Positions 37,167 to 46,097 of a stretch of 64,000 nt of DNA are shown in pieces; position 1 is the first letter of the stretch, and every line of letters starts with the position of its first letter. This stretch comes from Bordetella parapertussis (GTDB lineage Bacteria; Pseudomonadota; Gammaproteobacteria; Burkholderiales; Burkholderiaceae_B). The translations under genes were made by a program, and so were the position numbers. Below the pieces are notes generated by a model, which was given only the letters and a program-made list of their open reading frames with translations, did no database searches and was not told the DNA's origin. Location: contig CAMDEF010000016.1 in NCBI GenBank assembly GCA_945895265.1, positions 4,937 to 68,936 on the forward strand. The letters are read 5' to 3'.

Positions 37167-37817
37167 ATGACGCAGCCCGATACGCCTCGCCCAAGGTCAC
37201 GCACTCCGCTGGTATTGATTGTTTTACTCAGCCTTTCACCGGTGCTAGCCGCCGTGTTCGCATATTTCAATCCGCAGTATCGCCCCGATGGCAGTGTCGC
37301 CTACGGCACGCTGATTGAGCCACAGCGTCCGATTCCAGCGCGTGACGCACTCCAAGCTACGACTCTTGACGGTAAGCCCTTTGATGTCGCGTCGTTAAAG
37401 GGTAAGTGGCTACTTGTGACGGCCGATGGCGGTGATTGCCAAGATGCCTGCGCCCGTAAGCTGTTTATTCTGCGTAACTCGCATGCGAGCCAAGGTAAAA
37501 ACGTTGAGCGTTTGGCAAGAGTCTGGTTTATTACCGATAACGCGCCCGTGCCCGAAAGAGTGCTTGAGGCCTACAAGGGCACCATTATGTTGCGAGTACA
37601 ACCTGAGCAGCTTCAGGCGTATTTACTGAAAGAGGCCACAACGACGGGTGCTCCGGTCACTGCAACGCCCGCACAGACTGCCGCAACGGCGCTAGCTGAA
37701 CCGATGTGGATCATTGACCCTCATGCCAATCTGATCTTGCAATACCCCGCAAACGCTGAGCCTGAGAAAGTGCGCAAAGACATCAGCAAGCTTGTTTATC
37801 ACTCAAGGATTGGTTGA
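37167..37817 (+). CDS. SCO1-like membrane-anchored thioredoxin-fold protein of the oxidase cluster
   Basis: A 216-residue protein with one N-terminal helix (TPLVLIVLLSLSPVLAAVFAYF) and a periplasmic domain. The segment LDGKPFDVASLKGKWLLVTADGGDCQDACARKLFILRN resembles the SCO/thioredoxin fold, with cysteines C91 and C95 spaced CxxxC as in the copper chaperone SCO1. No clear SCO-type distal histidine was found. Proteins of this type sit between surf1 and ctaA in betaproteobacteria. A thiol-disulfide or copper role in CuA assembly is inferred, not known. The TGA overlaps the ctaA ATG by one base. Confidence 0.72.
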   Translation: MTQPDTPRPRSRTPLVLIVLLSLSPVLAAVFAYFNPQYRPDGSVAYGTLIEPQRPIPARDALQATTLDGKPFDVASLKGKWLLVTADGGDCQDACARKLFILRNSHASQGKNVERLARVWFITDNAPVPERVLEAYKGTIMLRVQPEQLQAYLLKEATTTGAPVTATPAQTAATALAEPMWIIDPHANLILQYPANAEPEKVRKDISKLVYHSRIG

Positions 37818-38875
37818 TGTCGAAGGCAACCGAGGCGGACGCGTTCGTGAAGACGCGACGACGTTACCAAAGACTACTGTTTTTGACTTGGTTTCTAACC
37901 CTTGATCTCATTATGTTTGGCGCCTTTGTGCGGCTGACGGATTCGGGTTTGGGTTGCCCCGACTGGCCCGGTTGTTATGGTAGTGTGACGCCAATTGGGG
38001 CCTTGCAATCGATCCGTGAGGCTGCGCAAGTCATGCCTGAGGGCCCTGTGACCTTACCGAAGGCGTGGATTGAGATGATCCATCGCTACGTGGGTGCTTT
38101 GCTTGGTATGTTGATTATCGCCATCAGCTGGATGGCTTGGCGCTATCGGACCAAACTCGGTGATTCACCCGTGCTGGCCTTTGTCACCTTGGTTGCAGTC
38201 TGTATACAAGGGGCCTTTGGGGCCTGGACCGTCACTCACCAATTGATGCCACTCGTGGTGACTGTCCACCTGCTCGGAGGCATGACCTTATTGGCGTTGA
38301 TGACCTGGCTTGCAGCCCGCGAACGCCCCCATCAACCCGTGTCCTCATGGACGCAACGTTACCTTGGCTGGGCGTACTTCGGACTATTTTTATTATTTGT
38401 TCAAATAGCCTTAGGAGGGTGGGTGAGTACCAACTACGCGGCCCTAGCCTGTATGGACTTTCCAACTTGTCAGGGTAGTTGGTGGCCGCCAATGGATGCC
38501 GCCAACGGTTTTGCTCTTGTGCGTGGCTTGGGTGAGATGTCGAACGGCGAGATGATCTCGCAGACGGCGCTCACGGCGATTCACTGGATCCATCGTAATG
38601 TCGCGTGGCTTGTCTTTGCTTTTTGGGGTTGGTTAGCTTGGCGCCTAAGGGCTGATACTGCCTTACGCAACCCGGCAACCCTTGTCATCGGCCTGTTATT
38701 CGCACAGTTGCTGACGGGCCTCACAACTATTTTCTTCCAGTGGCCTTTAGTGATTGCTGTCTTGCATAACGGCGGCGCAGCCGGCTTAGTGTTGGGCGTG
38801 GTCGCCTTGCTGACCCGCTTGGTGAAAGCGCAACCTCAGCGCTTGTCGGTACAATCAGGCACACACTCTCATTAA
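37817..38875 (+). CDS. ctaA: Haem a synthase (COX15/CtaA)
   Basis: Membrane enzyme that oxidises haem o to haem a for the oxidase. The 352-residue protein has eight helices. The paired motifs are [21 protein letters not shown] near the N-terminus, [11 protein letters not shown] (His), [16 protein letters not shown] (His), [20 protein letters not shown] and [14 protein letters not shown] (His-x-x-His). The final [14 protein letters not shown] holds another His. The ATG at 37817 overlaps the preceding TGA (TGATG), so translation is coupled. Confidence 0.96.
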   Translation: MSKATEADAFVKTRRRYQRLLFLTWFLTLDLIMFGAFVRLTDSGLGCPDWPGCYGSVTPIGALQSIREAAQVMPEGPVTLPKAWIEMIHRYVGALLGMLIIAISWMAWRYRTKLGDSPVLAFVTLVAVCIQGAFGAWTVTHQLMPLVVTVHLLGGMTLLALMTWLAARERPHQPVSSWTQRYLGWAYFGLFLLFVQIALGGWVSTNYAALACMDFPTCQGSWWPPMDAANGFALVRGLGEMSNGEMISQTALTAIHWIHRNVAWLVFAFWGWLAWRLRADTALRNPATLVIGLLFAQLLTGLTTIFFQWPLVIAVLHNGGAAGLVLGVVALLTRLVKAQPQRLSVQSGTHSH

Positions 38876-38885
38876 ATCTTCGATC

Positions 38886-39782
38886 ATGACTAGCACGACC
38901 GTCGCTTCGCCAGGCCTGCTGCGCCAATACCTTGTGCTGACTAAGCCGCGCGTCACACAATTGGCTGTATTTTGCGCCGTGATCGGAATGTTCTTGGCAA
39001 CACCCGAACTGCCCGATGCGAAGCGTGTGTTGGCAGCAACGCTTGGGATTTGGTTGTTGGCGGCAGCCGCTTTTGCCATGAATTGTTTGATCGAGCAACA
39101 AGTCGACGCCCGCATGCTTCGTACGGCGCGTCGCGCCACCGCGACCGGCTCAATTTCGACCGCTCAGGTCTTGGCCATGTCTGGGCTGTTGGGCGGCGTC
39201 GGGATGGTGGTGCTCTATCGTTGGGTGAATCCCTTAACGATGTGGCTGACCTTTGCAACGTTTGTGGGCTACGCGGTAATTTATACGGTCATCCTTAAGC
39301 CACGAACGCCTCAAAATATCGTGATTGGAGGGTTATCGGGTGCGATGCCTCCAGCGTTAGGCTGGGCTGCTGTTGCCGACTCAGTGCCTGCTGAGGCGTG
39401 GTTGTTGGTGTTGATTATTTTTATCTGGACCCCCCCACATTTTTGGGCCTTGGCGTTATATCGTACAAACGATTACGCGAAATCTGGTTTACCGATGTTA
39501 CCGATCACGCATGGCCAGCAGTTCACTCGCCTGCATATCTTGCTCTACAGCATTGCGTTATTGGCAACAACGTTATTGCCTTACGTGGTTGGTATGAGTG
39601 GTTGGCTTTACTTGCTTGCGGCGGTGGCGTTGGGCGTCATGTTTGTGCACTATGCCTACAAGCTTTTTCGTGTTTATAGCGATGAGCTTGCGCGCAAGCT
39701 TTTTCGTTTTTCAATTCTGTACTTATCGCTGTTGTTTGCGGCATTGCTCGCCGATCATTGGCTGATTATGGTGCCACGTTGA
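38886..39782 (+). CDS. ctaB: Protohaem IX farnesyltransferase (haem o synthase)
   Basis: Membrane prenyltransferase that adds a farnesyl group to protohaem, the step before CtaA. The 298-residue protein has about nine helices. The first prenyl-diphosphate motif reads [23 protein letters not shown], and the second appears at [27 protein letters not shown] at the N-terminus is the family start. The Glu in place of Asp in the first motif is, as far as I recall, usual for this group. It starts 10 bp after ctaA and precedes senC by 14 bp. Confidence 0.96.
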   Translation: MTSTTVASPGLLRQYLVLTKPRVTQLAVFCAVIGMFLATPELPDAKRVLAATLGIWLLAAAAFAMNCLIEQQVDARMLRTARRATATGSISTAQVLAMSGLLGGVGMVVLYRWVNPLTMWLTFATFVGYAVIYTVILKPRTPQNIVIGGLSGAMPPALGWAAVADSVPAEAWLLVLIIFIWTPPHFWALALYRTNDYAKSGLPMLPITHGQQFTRLHILLYSIALLATTLLPYVVGMSGWLYLLAAVALGVMFVHYAYKLFRVYSDELARKLFRFSILYLSLLFAALLADHWLIMVPR

Positions 39783-39796
39783 ACCGCAATCCATCT

Positions 39797-40375
39797 ATGC
39801 GTTTGTTGTTTGCGGCATTTGCTAGTGTGCTGATGGTGCTTTTAGCTGGTTGTAATGATACAAAGCCGCAATTCAAGGGCAGCGATATTACCGGTACGCG
39901 GTTGGGCAAAGACCTTGCCTTAACTGGTTCGGATGGTAAGCCCTATACGCTCGAGACGTTAAAAGGCAAGGTGAGTCTTGTCATGTTTGGGTTCACCCAA
40001 TGCCCAGATATTTGCCCGAGTGCGCTGGCCGAATTGACGCAAGTGATGAAGCTGCTCGGTAAAGATGCTAAACGCGTTCAAGTGATACTCATCACCGTTG
40101 ATCCAGAGCGCGATACGCAAGAGGTCTTGCGTGCGTATGTGTCAGGCTTTGACCCAGATTTTTTAGGCCTGACTGGCACGCCTGAGCAGATCAAGAAAAC
40201 CGCTGGGTCTTTTAAGGTGTACTACGCGAAAACAGCCGGTGCAAAGGGTAATTATTCGATGGACCACAGTGCATCATTTTTTTTAATGGATGCGCAGGGT
40301 GAATCGCGTGTGCTCTTGAACAACAACATTGGCGCAACTGCGATTGCGCACGACATTCAACTGTTGTTTCGTTAG
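39797..40375 (+). CDS. SCO1/SenC copper chaperone, lipoprotein
   Basis: Copper chaperone for the CuA centre. The signal peptide ends in a lipobox LLAGC (lipidated C19). The thioredoxin-fold domain has the copper ligands C69 and C73 (FTQCPDICPSAL) and H157 (YSMDHSASF), plus VDPERDT. The 192-residue length is typical. The frame opens upstream inside ctaB, but M14 of that frame (39797) starts a proper signal peptide. It is the last gene of the surf1-ctaA-ctaB unit. Confidence 0.94.
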   Translation: MRLLFAAFASVLMVLLAGCNDTKPQFKGSDITGTRLGKDLALTGSDGKPYTLETLKGKVSLVMFGFTQCPDICPSALAELTQVMKLLGKDAKRVQVILITVDPERDTQEVLRAYVSGFDPDFLGLTGTPEQIKKTAGSFKVYYAKTAGAKGNYSMDHSASFFLMDAQGESRVLLNNNIGATAIAHDIQLLFR

Positions 40376-40384
40376 CTTGCGCAG

Positions 40385-40615
40385 TTAGCCACGCGCGCCT
40401 AGTGATGCGTGCCAACCCGAAATGGCTGCCTGAGCGCGCTCAGACAGTTTGGCGACCTCGATATCTTTGCGCCGCTCGATGATCATCAACGCGTAAGGCG
40501 TAGCGAGGCTCGAGGCTTCGGGGCACAGGCGCAGTTCTTCTCCGACAGAGGGGCTGCGCTGGCGCCAGAAATTGATGGCGGATTCGAGTTCGGTCAGGGT
40601 CAATAATGTTGGCAT
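40385..40615 (-). CDS. DUF3717 family protein
   Basis: A 76-residue soluble protein starting LTLTELESAINFWRQRSPSVGEELRLCPEASSLATPYALMIIERR, a pattern I recognise as DUF3717 of Burkholderiales. No catalytic motif or membrane segment is seen. The gene is convergent with senC (9 bp apart) and divergent from phaM. No function is known. Confidence 0.75.
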   Translation of the reverse strand: MPTLLTLTELESAINFWRQRSPSVGEELRLCPEASSLATPYALMIIERRKDIEVAKLSERAQAAISGWHASLGARG

Positions 40616-40744
40616 AACGATATTGTCACAGAATATGGGGTCGCGAAACGGCGCCTAGTCATTTTTTTGGGATGTTTTCGAGCTGTCAGAACCTCATCAG
40701 ATGCGAGTAATATCTAGGTATCACTCCCTACAAAAAGGCTCATT

Positions 40745-41506
40745 ATGAGTGCAAGCCCTTCTAATCCTTTTGTGCTACCTGGGTTTGGTCAAAGTGGTGA
40801 TGCTGCAACTAACCCCTTGCTTGCTAGCCTTGAGATGATGCGCAAGGCGTTTGCCGGTTTGGGTGGCCCTGCCGGAATGTCTGGTGGGCTCGGTTTGAGC
40901 CCACCCATGAACCCAGAAGAGCTTGAACGCAAGATTGCTGAGCTTAAATCGGTTGAAAACTGGCTGAAGTTAAACCTTTCAATGCTCAGCAGCACGATCC
41001 AAGGGATGGAGGTGCAACTCGCAACCATCGCAACGCTAAAGTCGTTTATGGCGGCTAGCTCAGCAAGCGGCGCAAACCCTCAGGCGTCAAGCACGCAAGC
41101 GGCTCCATCGAGCTGGTTTAGTGGCTGGCCCACTGCACCGTTGCAGCCTCACACACAAACCGAGCCCGAGGCTCGGCCCCAAGCATCAGCCGCTGATGCA
41201 GCCGATCGCGATGCAACCGCCAGCGGCGCGGCGCAGGCCACTCAGGGCGACGCAGCGACAGCCGCTGCCGCCCCTGCCGCGCAGGCCTGGTGGGACATGT
41301 TGCAGCAGCAATTCGGTCAAGTCGCGGCCGCGACTGCCGCCAGCATGGCATTAAAACCTAAGCCAACAGCGGGTCAGGCGCCAGCTAAACAAGCCAGAGC
41401 AGCGAAAAAGTCTGCAACAAAAACCACTACAAAAACCACTACAAAAACCAACATGAAAACTGCTACAAAAGCCCGATCAAAAACCAACACTAAAAAAACG
41501 TCTTAA
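40745..41506 (+). CDS. PhaM-like polyhydroxyalkanoate granule regulatory protein
   Basis: Likely granule-associated protein that activates PHA synthase and links granules to the nucleoid. The N-terminal half is conserved: NPFVLPGFGQ, LEMMRKAFAGL, then NPEELERKIAELKSVENWLKLNLSMLSSTIQGMEVQLATIATLKSF, a probable coiled helix. The middle is Ala-, Gln- and Pro-rich. The last 35 residues are Lys/Thr-rich and histone-like (KTTTKTTTKTNMKTATKAR), suited to DNA binding. Length is 253 residues. No phaC or phaP is in the window. Confidence 0.82.
   Translation: MSASPSNPFVLPGFGQSGDAATNPLLASLEMMRKAFAGLGGPAGMSGGLGLSPPMNPEELERKIAELKSVENWLKLNLSMLSSTIQGMEVQLATIATLKSFMAASSASGANPQASSTQAAPSSWFSGWPTAPLQPHTQTEPEARPQASAADAADRDATASGAAQATQGDAATAAAAPAAQAWWDMLQQQFGQVAAATAASMALKPKPTAGQAPAKQARAAKKSATKTTTKTTTKTNMKTATKARSKTNTKKTS
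41417..41452 (+). repeat. 12-bp tandem repeat in the phaM 3' end
   Basis: Unit ACAAAAACCACT occurs twice exactly and a third time with its end changed to CAAC. It encodes Thr-Lys-Thr-Thr units of the basic tail. The unit length is a multiple of three, so slippage would change tail length without a frameshift. Confidence 0.8.
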
Positions 41507-41564
41507 AGTCTTAAACAAACAATAAAAAACAACGCTTAACTACAACAAAGCTACAACGCAAAAT

Positions 41565-42935
41565 ATGTTGAATATCGTGATTTTGGCTGCTGGCCAGGGC
41601 AAAAGGATGCAGTCTAACCGCCCGAAGGTGTTGCATACCATTGCAGGCCGTTCAATGCTGGCGCACGTCGTAAACGGTGCGCGCGCCCTTGCCGCCGATA
41701 ATATTGTGGTGGTAGTTGGCCATGGTGCCGAGCATGTGCAACAGGCGTTCGCTGCGCAACCAGACTTGCAGTTTGCAATACAGCAGCCGCAGCTTGGTAC
41801 GGGTCATGCGGTGCTACAAGCCGTGACTCAACTGAAAGAAGACGGCCGTGATGATGTCACGATTGTTTTGTACGGTGATGTGCCACTCGTGCAAACCGCA
41901 AGCTTGCAGGCCTTGCTCAGTGCACGAGGGCAGGGTGTGGCGGTGTTGACCGAGCCATTATCCGACCCAACGGGCTATGGTCGTATCGTGCGCGATGCTC
42001 AAGGTCAGGTTTGTGCAATCGTTGAACACAAAGATGCCACGCCTGAGCAACGCGCGATCACTGAGGTCAATACTGGGATCCTCGCGGCACCCACTGCACA
42101 ACTTAAAACTTGGCTAAGTAAGCTCACCAATAACAACGCCCAGGGCGAGTACTACCTGACAGATATCATTGGCATGGCGGTATCTGAGGGCCTGGCCGTG
42201 AATGTGGCTCACCCTGGTGCGGCGTATGAAACCTTAGGTGTGAATAGCCGCGCGCAACAGGCGCAGCTTGAGCGCTTATGGCAACTAGAGCTTGCGCGAC
42301 GGCAACTTGAAGCCGGCGTGACGCTTGCTGACCCTGCGCGCTTTGACGTGCGGGGCAATTTAATCTGTGGTCAAGATGTCTTTATTGATATTGGTTGTGT
42401 CTTTGAAGGCACGGTTCAGTTGGGTGCGGGCGTTTATGTGGGCGCACATTGCGTGCTGCGCGATGTGACGATAGGGGCGGGCACGCGGATTGAACCGTAC
42501 AGCCATCTTGATCAGGCGGTTGTGGGTGTTGATGCAAGGATCGGGCCCTATGCCAGATTACGCCCAGGCGCCGCACTCGCTGATCGCACACACGTAGGAA
42601 ATTTCGTTGAAATTAAAAATGCCCGCTTGGGCGTTGATAGTAAAGCTAATCACTTAGCGTACATTGGTGATGCCGATATTGGCGAGCGTGTCAATATTGG
42701 TGCTGGCACGATTACTTGCAATTATGACGGGGTCAATAAACACCGTACTGTCATCGAAGACGACGCATTTATTGGTTCCGATACACAACTCGTTGCCCCA
42801 GTGCGCGTCGGGCGTGGCGCAACGCTTGGCGCGGGCACGACACTGACACGTGATGCGCCGGCCGAGCAACTGACTGTGTCGCGCGCTAAACAACTCACCA
42901 TCGAGGGCTGGAAACGGCCAGTTAAAAAAGTTTAA
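41565..42935 (+). CDS. glmU: Bifunctional GlmU (GlcN-1-P acetyltransferase / GlcNAc-1-P uridyltransferase)
   Basis: Makes UDP-GlcNAc, the substrate of MurA and of LPS synthesis. The N-terminal uridyltransferase domain starts [20 protein letters not shown] (nucleotide-binding loop), with [10 protein letters not shown] and YGDVPLV following. From about residue 250 the left-handed beta-helix begins (hexapeptide repeats such as [13 protein letters not shown]). The acetyltransferase site is [19 protein letters not shown] ([15 protein letters not shown]) and [13 protein letters not shown]. The 456-residue length is normal. glmS lies 3 kb downstream. Confidence 0.97.
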   Translation: MLNIVILAAGQGKRMQSNRPKVLHTIAGRSMLAHVVNGARALAADNIVVVVGHGAEHVQQAFAAQPDLQFAIQQPQLGTGHAVLQAVTQLKEDGRDDVTIVLYGDVPLVQTASLQALLSARGQGVAVLTEPLSDPTGYGRIVRDAQGQVCAIVEHKDATPEQRAITEVNTGILAAPTAQLKTWLSKLTNNNAQGEYYLTDIIGMAVSEGLAVNVAHPGAAYETLGVNSRAQQAQLERLWQLELARRQLEAGVTLADPARFDVRGNLICGQDVFIDIGCVFEGTVQLGAGVYVGAHCVLRDVTIGAGTRIEPYSHLDQAVVGVDARIGPYARLRPGAALADRTHVGNFVEIKNARLGVDSKANHLAYIGDADIGERVNIGAGTITCNYDGVNKHRTVIEDDAFIGSDTQLVAPVRVGRGATLGAGTTLTRDAPAEQLTVSRAKQLTIEGWKRPVKKV

Positions 42936-42937
42936 AT

Positions 42938-44326
42938 ATGTCTGAAGCACAAACTGCGCGAGTACCCGACGCGATAGAAGGTTTGCCTACTGGGCGTCGA
43001 CGTAAGGCTGCGTTTGCGCTGGGTATTGGTTTGATGTTGTCGGTGCTCGACGCCTCGATGTCGAACGTCGCTTTGCCATCCATTGCAAAGGATTTGAATG
43101 AATCAGCAGCCTCGGTCGTATGGATCGTCAACGCGTATGGCTTGACCGTTGCCATGATGCTGTTCCCGATGTCAGCAATTGGTGAGCGCATTGGTTTTAA
43201 GCTGTTGTTTCGTTTTGGTTTACTGCTGTTTACCTGCGCCTCGATTGCGAGTGCCTTGGCGCCGACGCTACCGTTGCTATTGATTTGTCGTGTCGTGCAG
43301 GGGCTTGGTGGTGCGGCCATCATGTGCTTGTTCGCTGCATTGCTGCGGCATATTTATCCGCCACATCTGATCGGGCGCGGAATTGGCTGGAACTCTATGA
43401 CTGTAGCGGTGTCATCGGTGATGGGGCCGTCACTTGGCGCTTTTATTTTGTCGCTAGCGAGTTGGCACTGGATCTTTGCGTTCAACATCCCAATGGGGCT
43501 GCTGGCGTTGTTGGGTGTTAAGTATTTGCCAGATGTTGCGCCCATCAAATCCCGGTTTGACTGGGTATCCGCCCTGTTGAGTATGACAACAATTGGTTTG
43601 CTCATTATCGGGATTGATTATTTAGTCACTTACACCTGGCAGGCGCTGATTTTGATTATGCTCTCGGTTTGCGTGGGCATTTTGTTGATTCGTCGCTCAA
43701 GCGCGCAGCCGGCTCCGCTGTTTCCGGTTGACTTGTTTCGCATCTCCGCTATGCGTTTTGCGTTGGCTGCCTCGGCCAGTACCTTTTCGGCGCAGATGGC
43801 GACCTTTGTCTCGTTACCCTTTTATTTACTGACAACGTTGCAGCGCCCACAAATGACGGTTGGTGTGGTGTTGGCGGGTTGGCCCGTGGGTGCTGCAATG
43901 ATCGCTGCAATCGCTGGCCCCTTGTCTGACCGTTTTCCGGTGGCGATCTTAGGTGGCATCGGTGCGGCGGCGATGGCGCTGGGTTTAACCCTGATCGCCT
44001 TGATGCCCGCAACCGTTGATAACACTTGGTTATTTTTTGCGATGATGTTGGCGGGAGTGGGCTTTGGTTTTTTTCAAACACCTAATAATCGCGTATTGAT
44101 CGGCGCTGCACCACGCAACCGTGCAGGTGCGTTAGGCGGCTTACAGTCGACCACACGTGTGTTTAGTCAGACCTTTGGCGGTGCAGTGGTAGCGATGGTG
44201 TTTAGTATGGGTTTTTCGATGGGGCCCTTGCTAGGCCTGTGGGTCGCCATTTGTTTTGCCTTGGTTGCGGTGAGTGTCAATGTGATTCGGTATCGACAAG
44301 CCCCTCACTCGGGCCAACATGGCTGA
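42938..44326 (+). CDS. MFS transporter of the DHA2 (14-helix drug:H+ antiporter) type
   Basis: Membrane exporter of 462 residues. LSVLDASMSNVALPSIAKDL is the DHA2 motif D1, and GERIGFKLLFRFGLLLF and RVVQGLGGAAIMCLFAALLRHI supply the loop 2-3 and helix 4 motifs. About 12-14 hydrophobic segments are seen. C-terminal GVGFGFFQTPNNRVLIGAAPRNRAGALGGLQST is typical of the EmrB/QacA group. No membrane-fusion partner is near. The ATG is 2 bp after glmU, so it is translated with it. Substrate unknown. Confidence 0.88.
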   Translation: MSEAQTARVPDAIEGLPTGRRRKAAFALGIGLMLSVLDASMSNVALPSIAKDLNESAASVVWIVNAYGLTVAMMLFPMSAIGERIGFKLLFRFGLLLFTCASIASALAPTLPLLLICRVVQGLGGAAIMCLFAALLRHIYPPHLIGRGIGWNSMTVAVSSVMGPSLGAFILSLASWHWIFAFNIPMGLLALLGVKYLPDVAPIKSRFDWVSALLSMTTIGLLIIGIDYLVTYTWQALILIMLSVCVGILLIRRSSAQPAPLFPVDLFRISAMRFALAASASTFSAQMATFVSLPFYLLTTLQRPQMTVGVVLAGWPVGAAMIAAIAGPLSDRFPVAILGGIGAAAMALGLTLIALMPATVDNTWLFFAMMLAGVGFGFFQTPNNRVLIGAAPRNRAGALGGLQSTTRVFSQTFGGAVVAMVFSMGFSMGPLLGLWVAICFALVAVSVNVIRYRQAPHSGQHG

Positions 44327-45389
44327 GACGGCTCTGCGTATTTTGCAGGTCAACACCGAGCGCGGTTGGCGCGGCGGCGAACGGCAGACGCTATTGACCG
44401 CGGTTGGCCTGCGTGCGCGCGGCCACGACGTTGAGTTGCTCTTACGCAATGGCAGTGCACTCGCCGAACGCGCGCGAGCGCTTGGTTTAGTGGTGCACAC
44501 TGCAGGTGGTGGTTTTAGCTTTGGCTGTTGGTTGGCCTTGCATGGTGGGCGCTACGATGTGTTGCATGCGCAAACTGCTAAGGTGGTGGCGTGGGTTGTT
44601 GCAGTCGCACCTGCGCATCGGCGCCCAGTGGTGTTTTCGCGCCGGACAAATTTTCCTCCTGGGGCAGGCGTTTGGCTTACGCGTTTGAAGTGGCGCAGGC
44701 TGGATCAGATGGTGGCGATCAGCGAGGCGGCGGCTCAGGCACCACGCGCGCTCGGTGTTTCAACACAAGTGATCCCAAGCGCGGTCTTGCCCATTGCTGC
44801 CGATGCCACACGCATCCAACATTTTTTGAAGTACAGGGCACTCGAGGGTAAGCGCTTGATAGGTACAGCCGCAGCGTTGTCGGTTGAGAAGGATCCAGTG
44901 ACCTTAATTCAGGCTGCTGCAAAAGTGTGTGTGCAATTTGAAGATGTGGTGTTTGTACATTGGGGCGCTGCGGGTGCAGCAGCGCACGCAGCGCAGCAGG
45001 CGATTGCAGAGTTGGGCCTGCAAGAGCGTTATCTGCTGCTGGGGTTTGAGCCAGAGGTCGAGCAACTGTTTGCTGCGCTTTCCGTCTTTGTGATGGCCTC
45101 GCGGTATGAGGCGTTGGGCAGTAGCGTGCTTGATGCCATGTTGCAAAACGTGCCAGTCGTATCGACCGATGCCGGCGGGTTAAAAGAAACGGTGTGTGCA
45201 GGTCGCGGGCTAGTGTGCGCCCCAGGTGACTCGGATACGATGGCGGCGCATATCTCGTTTATGTTGGCGCAGCCAGAGCAAGCGCAGGCAATGGCTGACG
45301 TCGCTTGCGCTGCGGTGCGCGCCGAATACGCGGTCGACGGCATGGTCGAGCGTTATCTTGAGGTATATCGCGAGGTACTCGAGCATTGA
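44319..45389 (+). CDS. GT4-type glycosyltransferase
   Basis: GT-B fold glycosyltransferase of 356 residues. RGWRGGERQTLLTAVGLRARGHDVELL is the N-terminal acceptor-side start typical of the family. The nucleotide-sugar-binding end shows ASRYEALGSSVLDAMLQNVPVVSTDAGGLKETV and GLVCAPGDSDTMA, including the EALG...D and GG-E pattern. No membrane segment. Related genes act in LPS or surface polysaccharide synthesis, but the acceptor cannot be told. It overlaps the MFS gene by 8 bp. Confidence 0.85.
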   Translation: MAETALRILQVNTERGWRGGERQTLLTAVGLRARGHDVELLLRNGSALAERARALGLVVHTAGGGFSFGCWLALHGGRYDVLHAQTAKVVAWVVAVAPAHRRPVVFSRRTNFPPGAGVWLTRLKWRRLDQMVAISEAAAQAPRALGVSTQVIPSAVLPIAADATRIQHFLKYRALEGKRLIGTAAALSVEKDPVTLIQAAAKVCVQFEDVVFVHWGAAGAAAHAAQQAIAELGLQERYLLLGFEPEVEQLFAALSVFVMASRYEALGSSVLDAMLQNVPVVSTDAGGLKETVCAGRGLVCAPGDSDTMAAHISFMLAQPEQAQAMADVACAAVRAEYAVDGMVERYLEVYREVLEH

Positions 45390-45477
45390 GCACGACATCT
45401 TGTCACGATTGTGTGACCGTTTGTTAGTTGTTGCAGGTTTGATCTCACACTCTTAATGTTCAACGGTGTGTGAATCG

Positions 45478-45948
45478 TTACCCTAGCGCGATGCCGGTGT
45501 TGAATTTGCTGCGATGAATTGAAAAAAAAGTTCGGACGTTACGGACATTCATTTGTGCAGTCAAGGTTCGATGCACCAGCGCGTGATAGGCTGGCATATC
45601 AGTCACTTGTGTGATCAAAATAAAATCTGGCCCAGAAGATACCCGATAGCATTGCAGTGCTGCGTGTTCAAGTGCGATCGCGCGCTCAAATTGCGCGAGG
45701 TTTTCGGCCGATTGCACGTCTAGGGTGACCTCAAGAATGGCTGTGAGGGTATTGCCAACTTTTGTCGGATCAATGATTACGACTTGTTTTTGGATCACGC
45801 CGCTCTCTGTGAGCCGGCGTACGCGTCGCATACAGGTGGGTGGTGAGGCATGCACGAGCTCGGCGAGCTCTTGATTGGTGACGCTCGCATCTCGCTGTAG
45901 CTGCTCAAGGATGCGTAGGTCAAGCTCATCGAGTGCGTCGGTATCCAT
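45478..45948 (-). CDS. Lrp/AsnC-family transcription regulator
   Basis: A 156-residue regulator. The N-terminal HTH is LDELDLRILEQLQRDASVTNQELAELVHASPPTCMRRVRRLTESGVI. The C-terminal RAM domain contains the ligand-binding alpha-beta fold and ends with VRTFFSIHRSKFNTG. It is divergent from glmS across a 150-bp, very AT-rich intergenic region, so it may regulate glmS, itself, or both. Effector amino acid unknown. Confidence 0.9.
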   Translation of the reverse strand: MDTDALDELDLRILEQLQRDASVTNQELAELVHASPPTCMRRVRRLTESGVIQKQVVIIDPTKVGNTLTAILEVTLDVQSAENLAQFERAIALEHAALQCYRVSSGPDFILITQVTDMPAYHALVHRTLTAQMNVRNVRTFFSIHRSKFNTGIALG

Positions 45949-46097
45949 TGGATAATATTTAAAGACACTAAAATTTAATTAATAAAATTATATTTCATTA
46001 ATCTTGTTTTATAACCATTAATTCCAAAATAAGTAATAAATAGACATAAAATTTCATATTAAATTGGGCACAATGCTTGCACGACAAGGGGATCTTT
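45949..46097. promoter_or_regulatory. AT-rich divergent control region between Lrp-type gene and glmS
   Basis: This interval is almost all A and T, much richer than the flanking genes, and contains several ATTAAT and TTAATT words (for example AATTTAATTAAT near 45972). Lrp-family proteins bind such DNA. I could not fix a -35/-10 pair with confidence, nor a glmS-type ribozyme. Confidence 0.45.
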
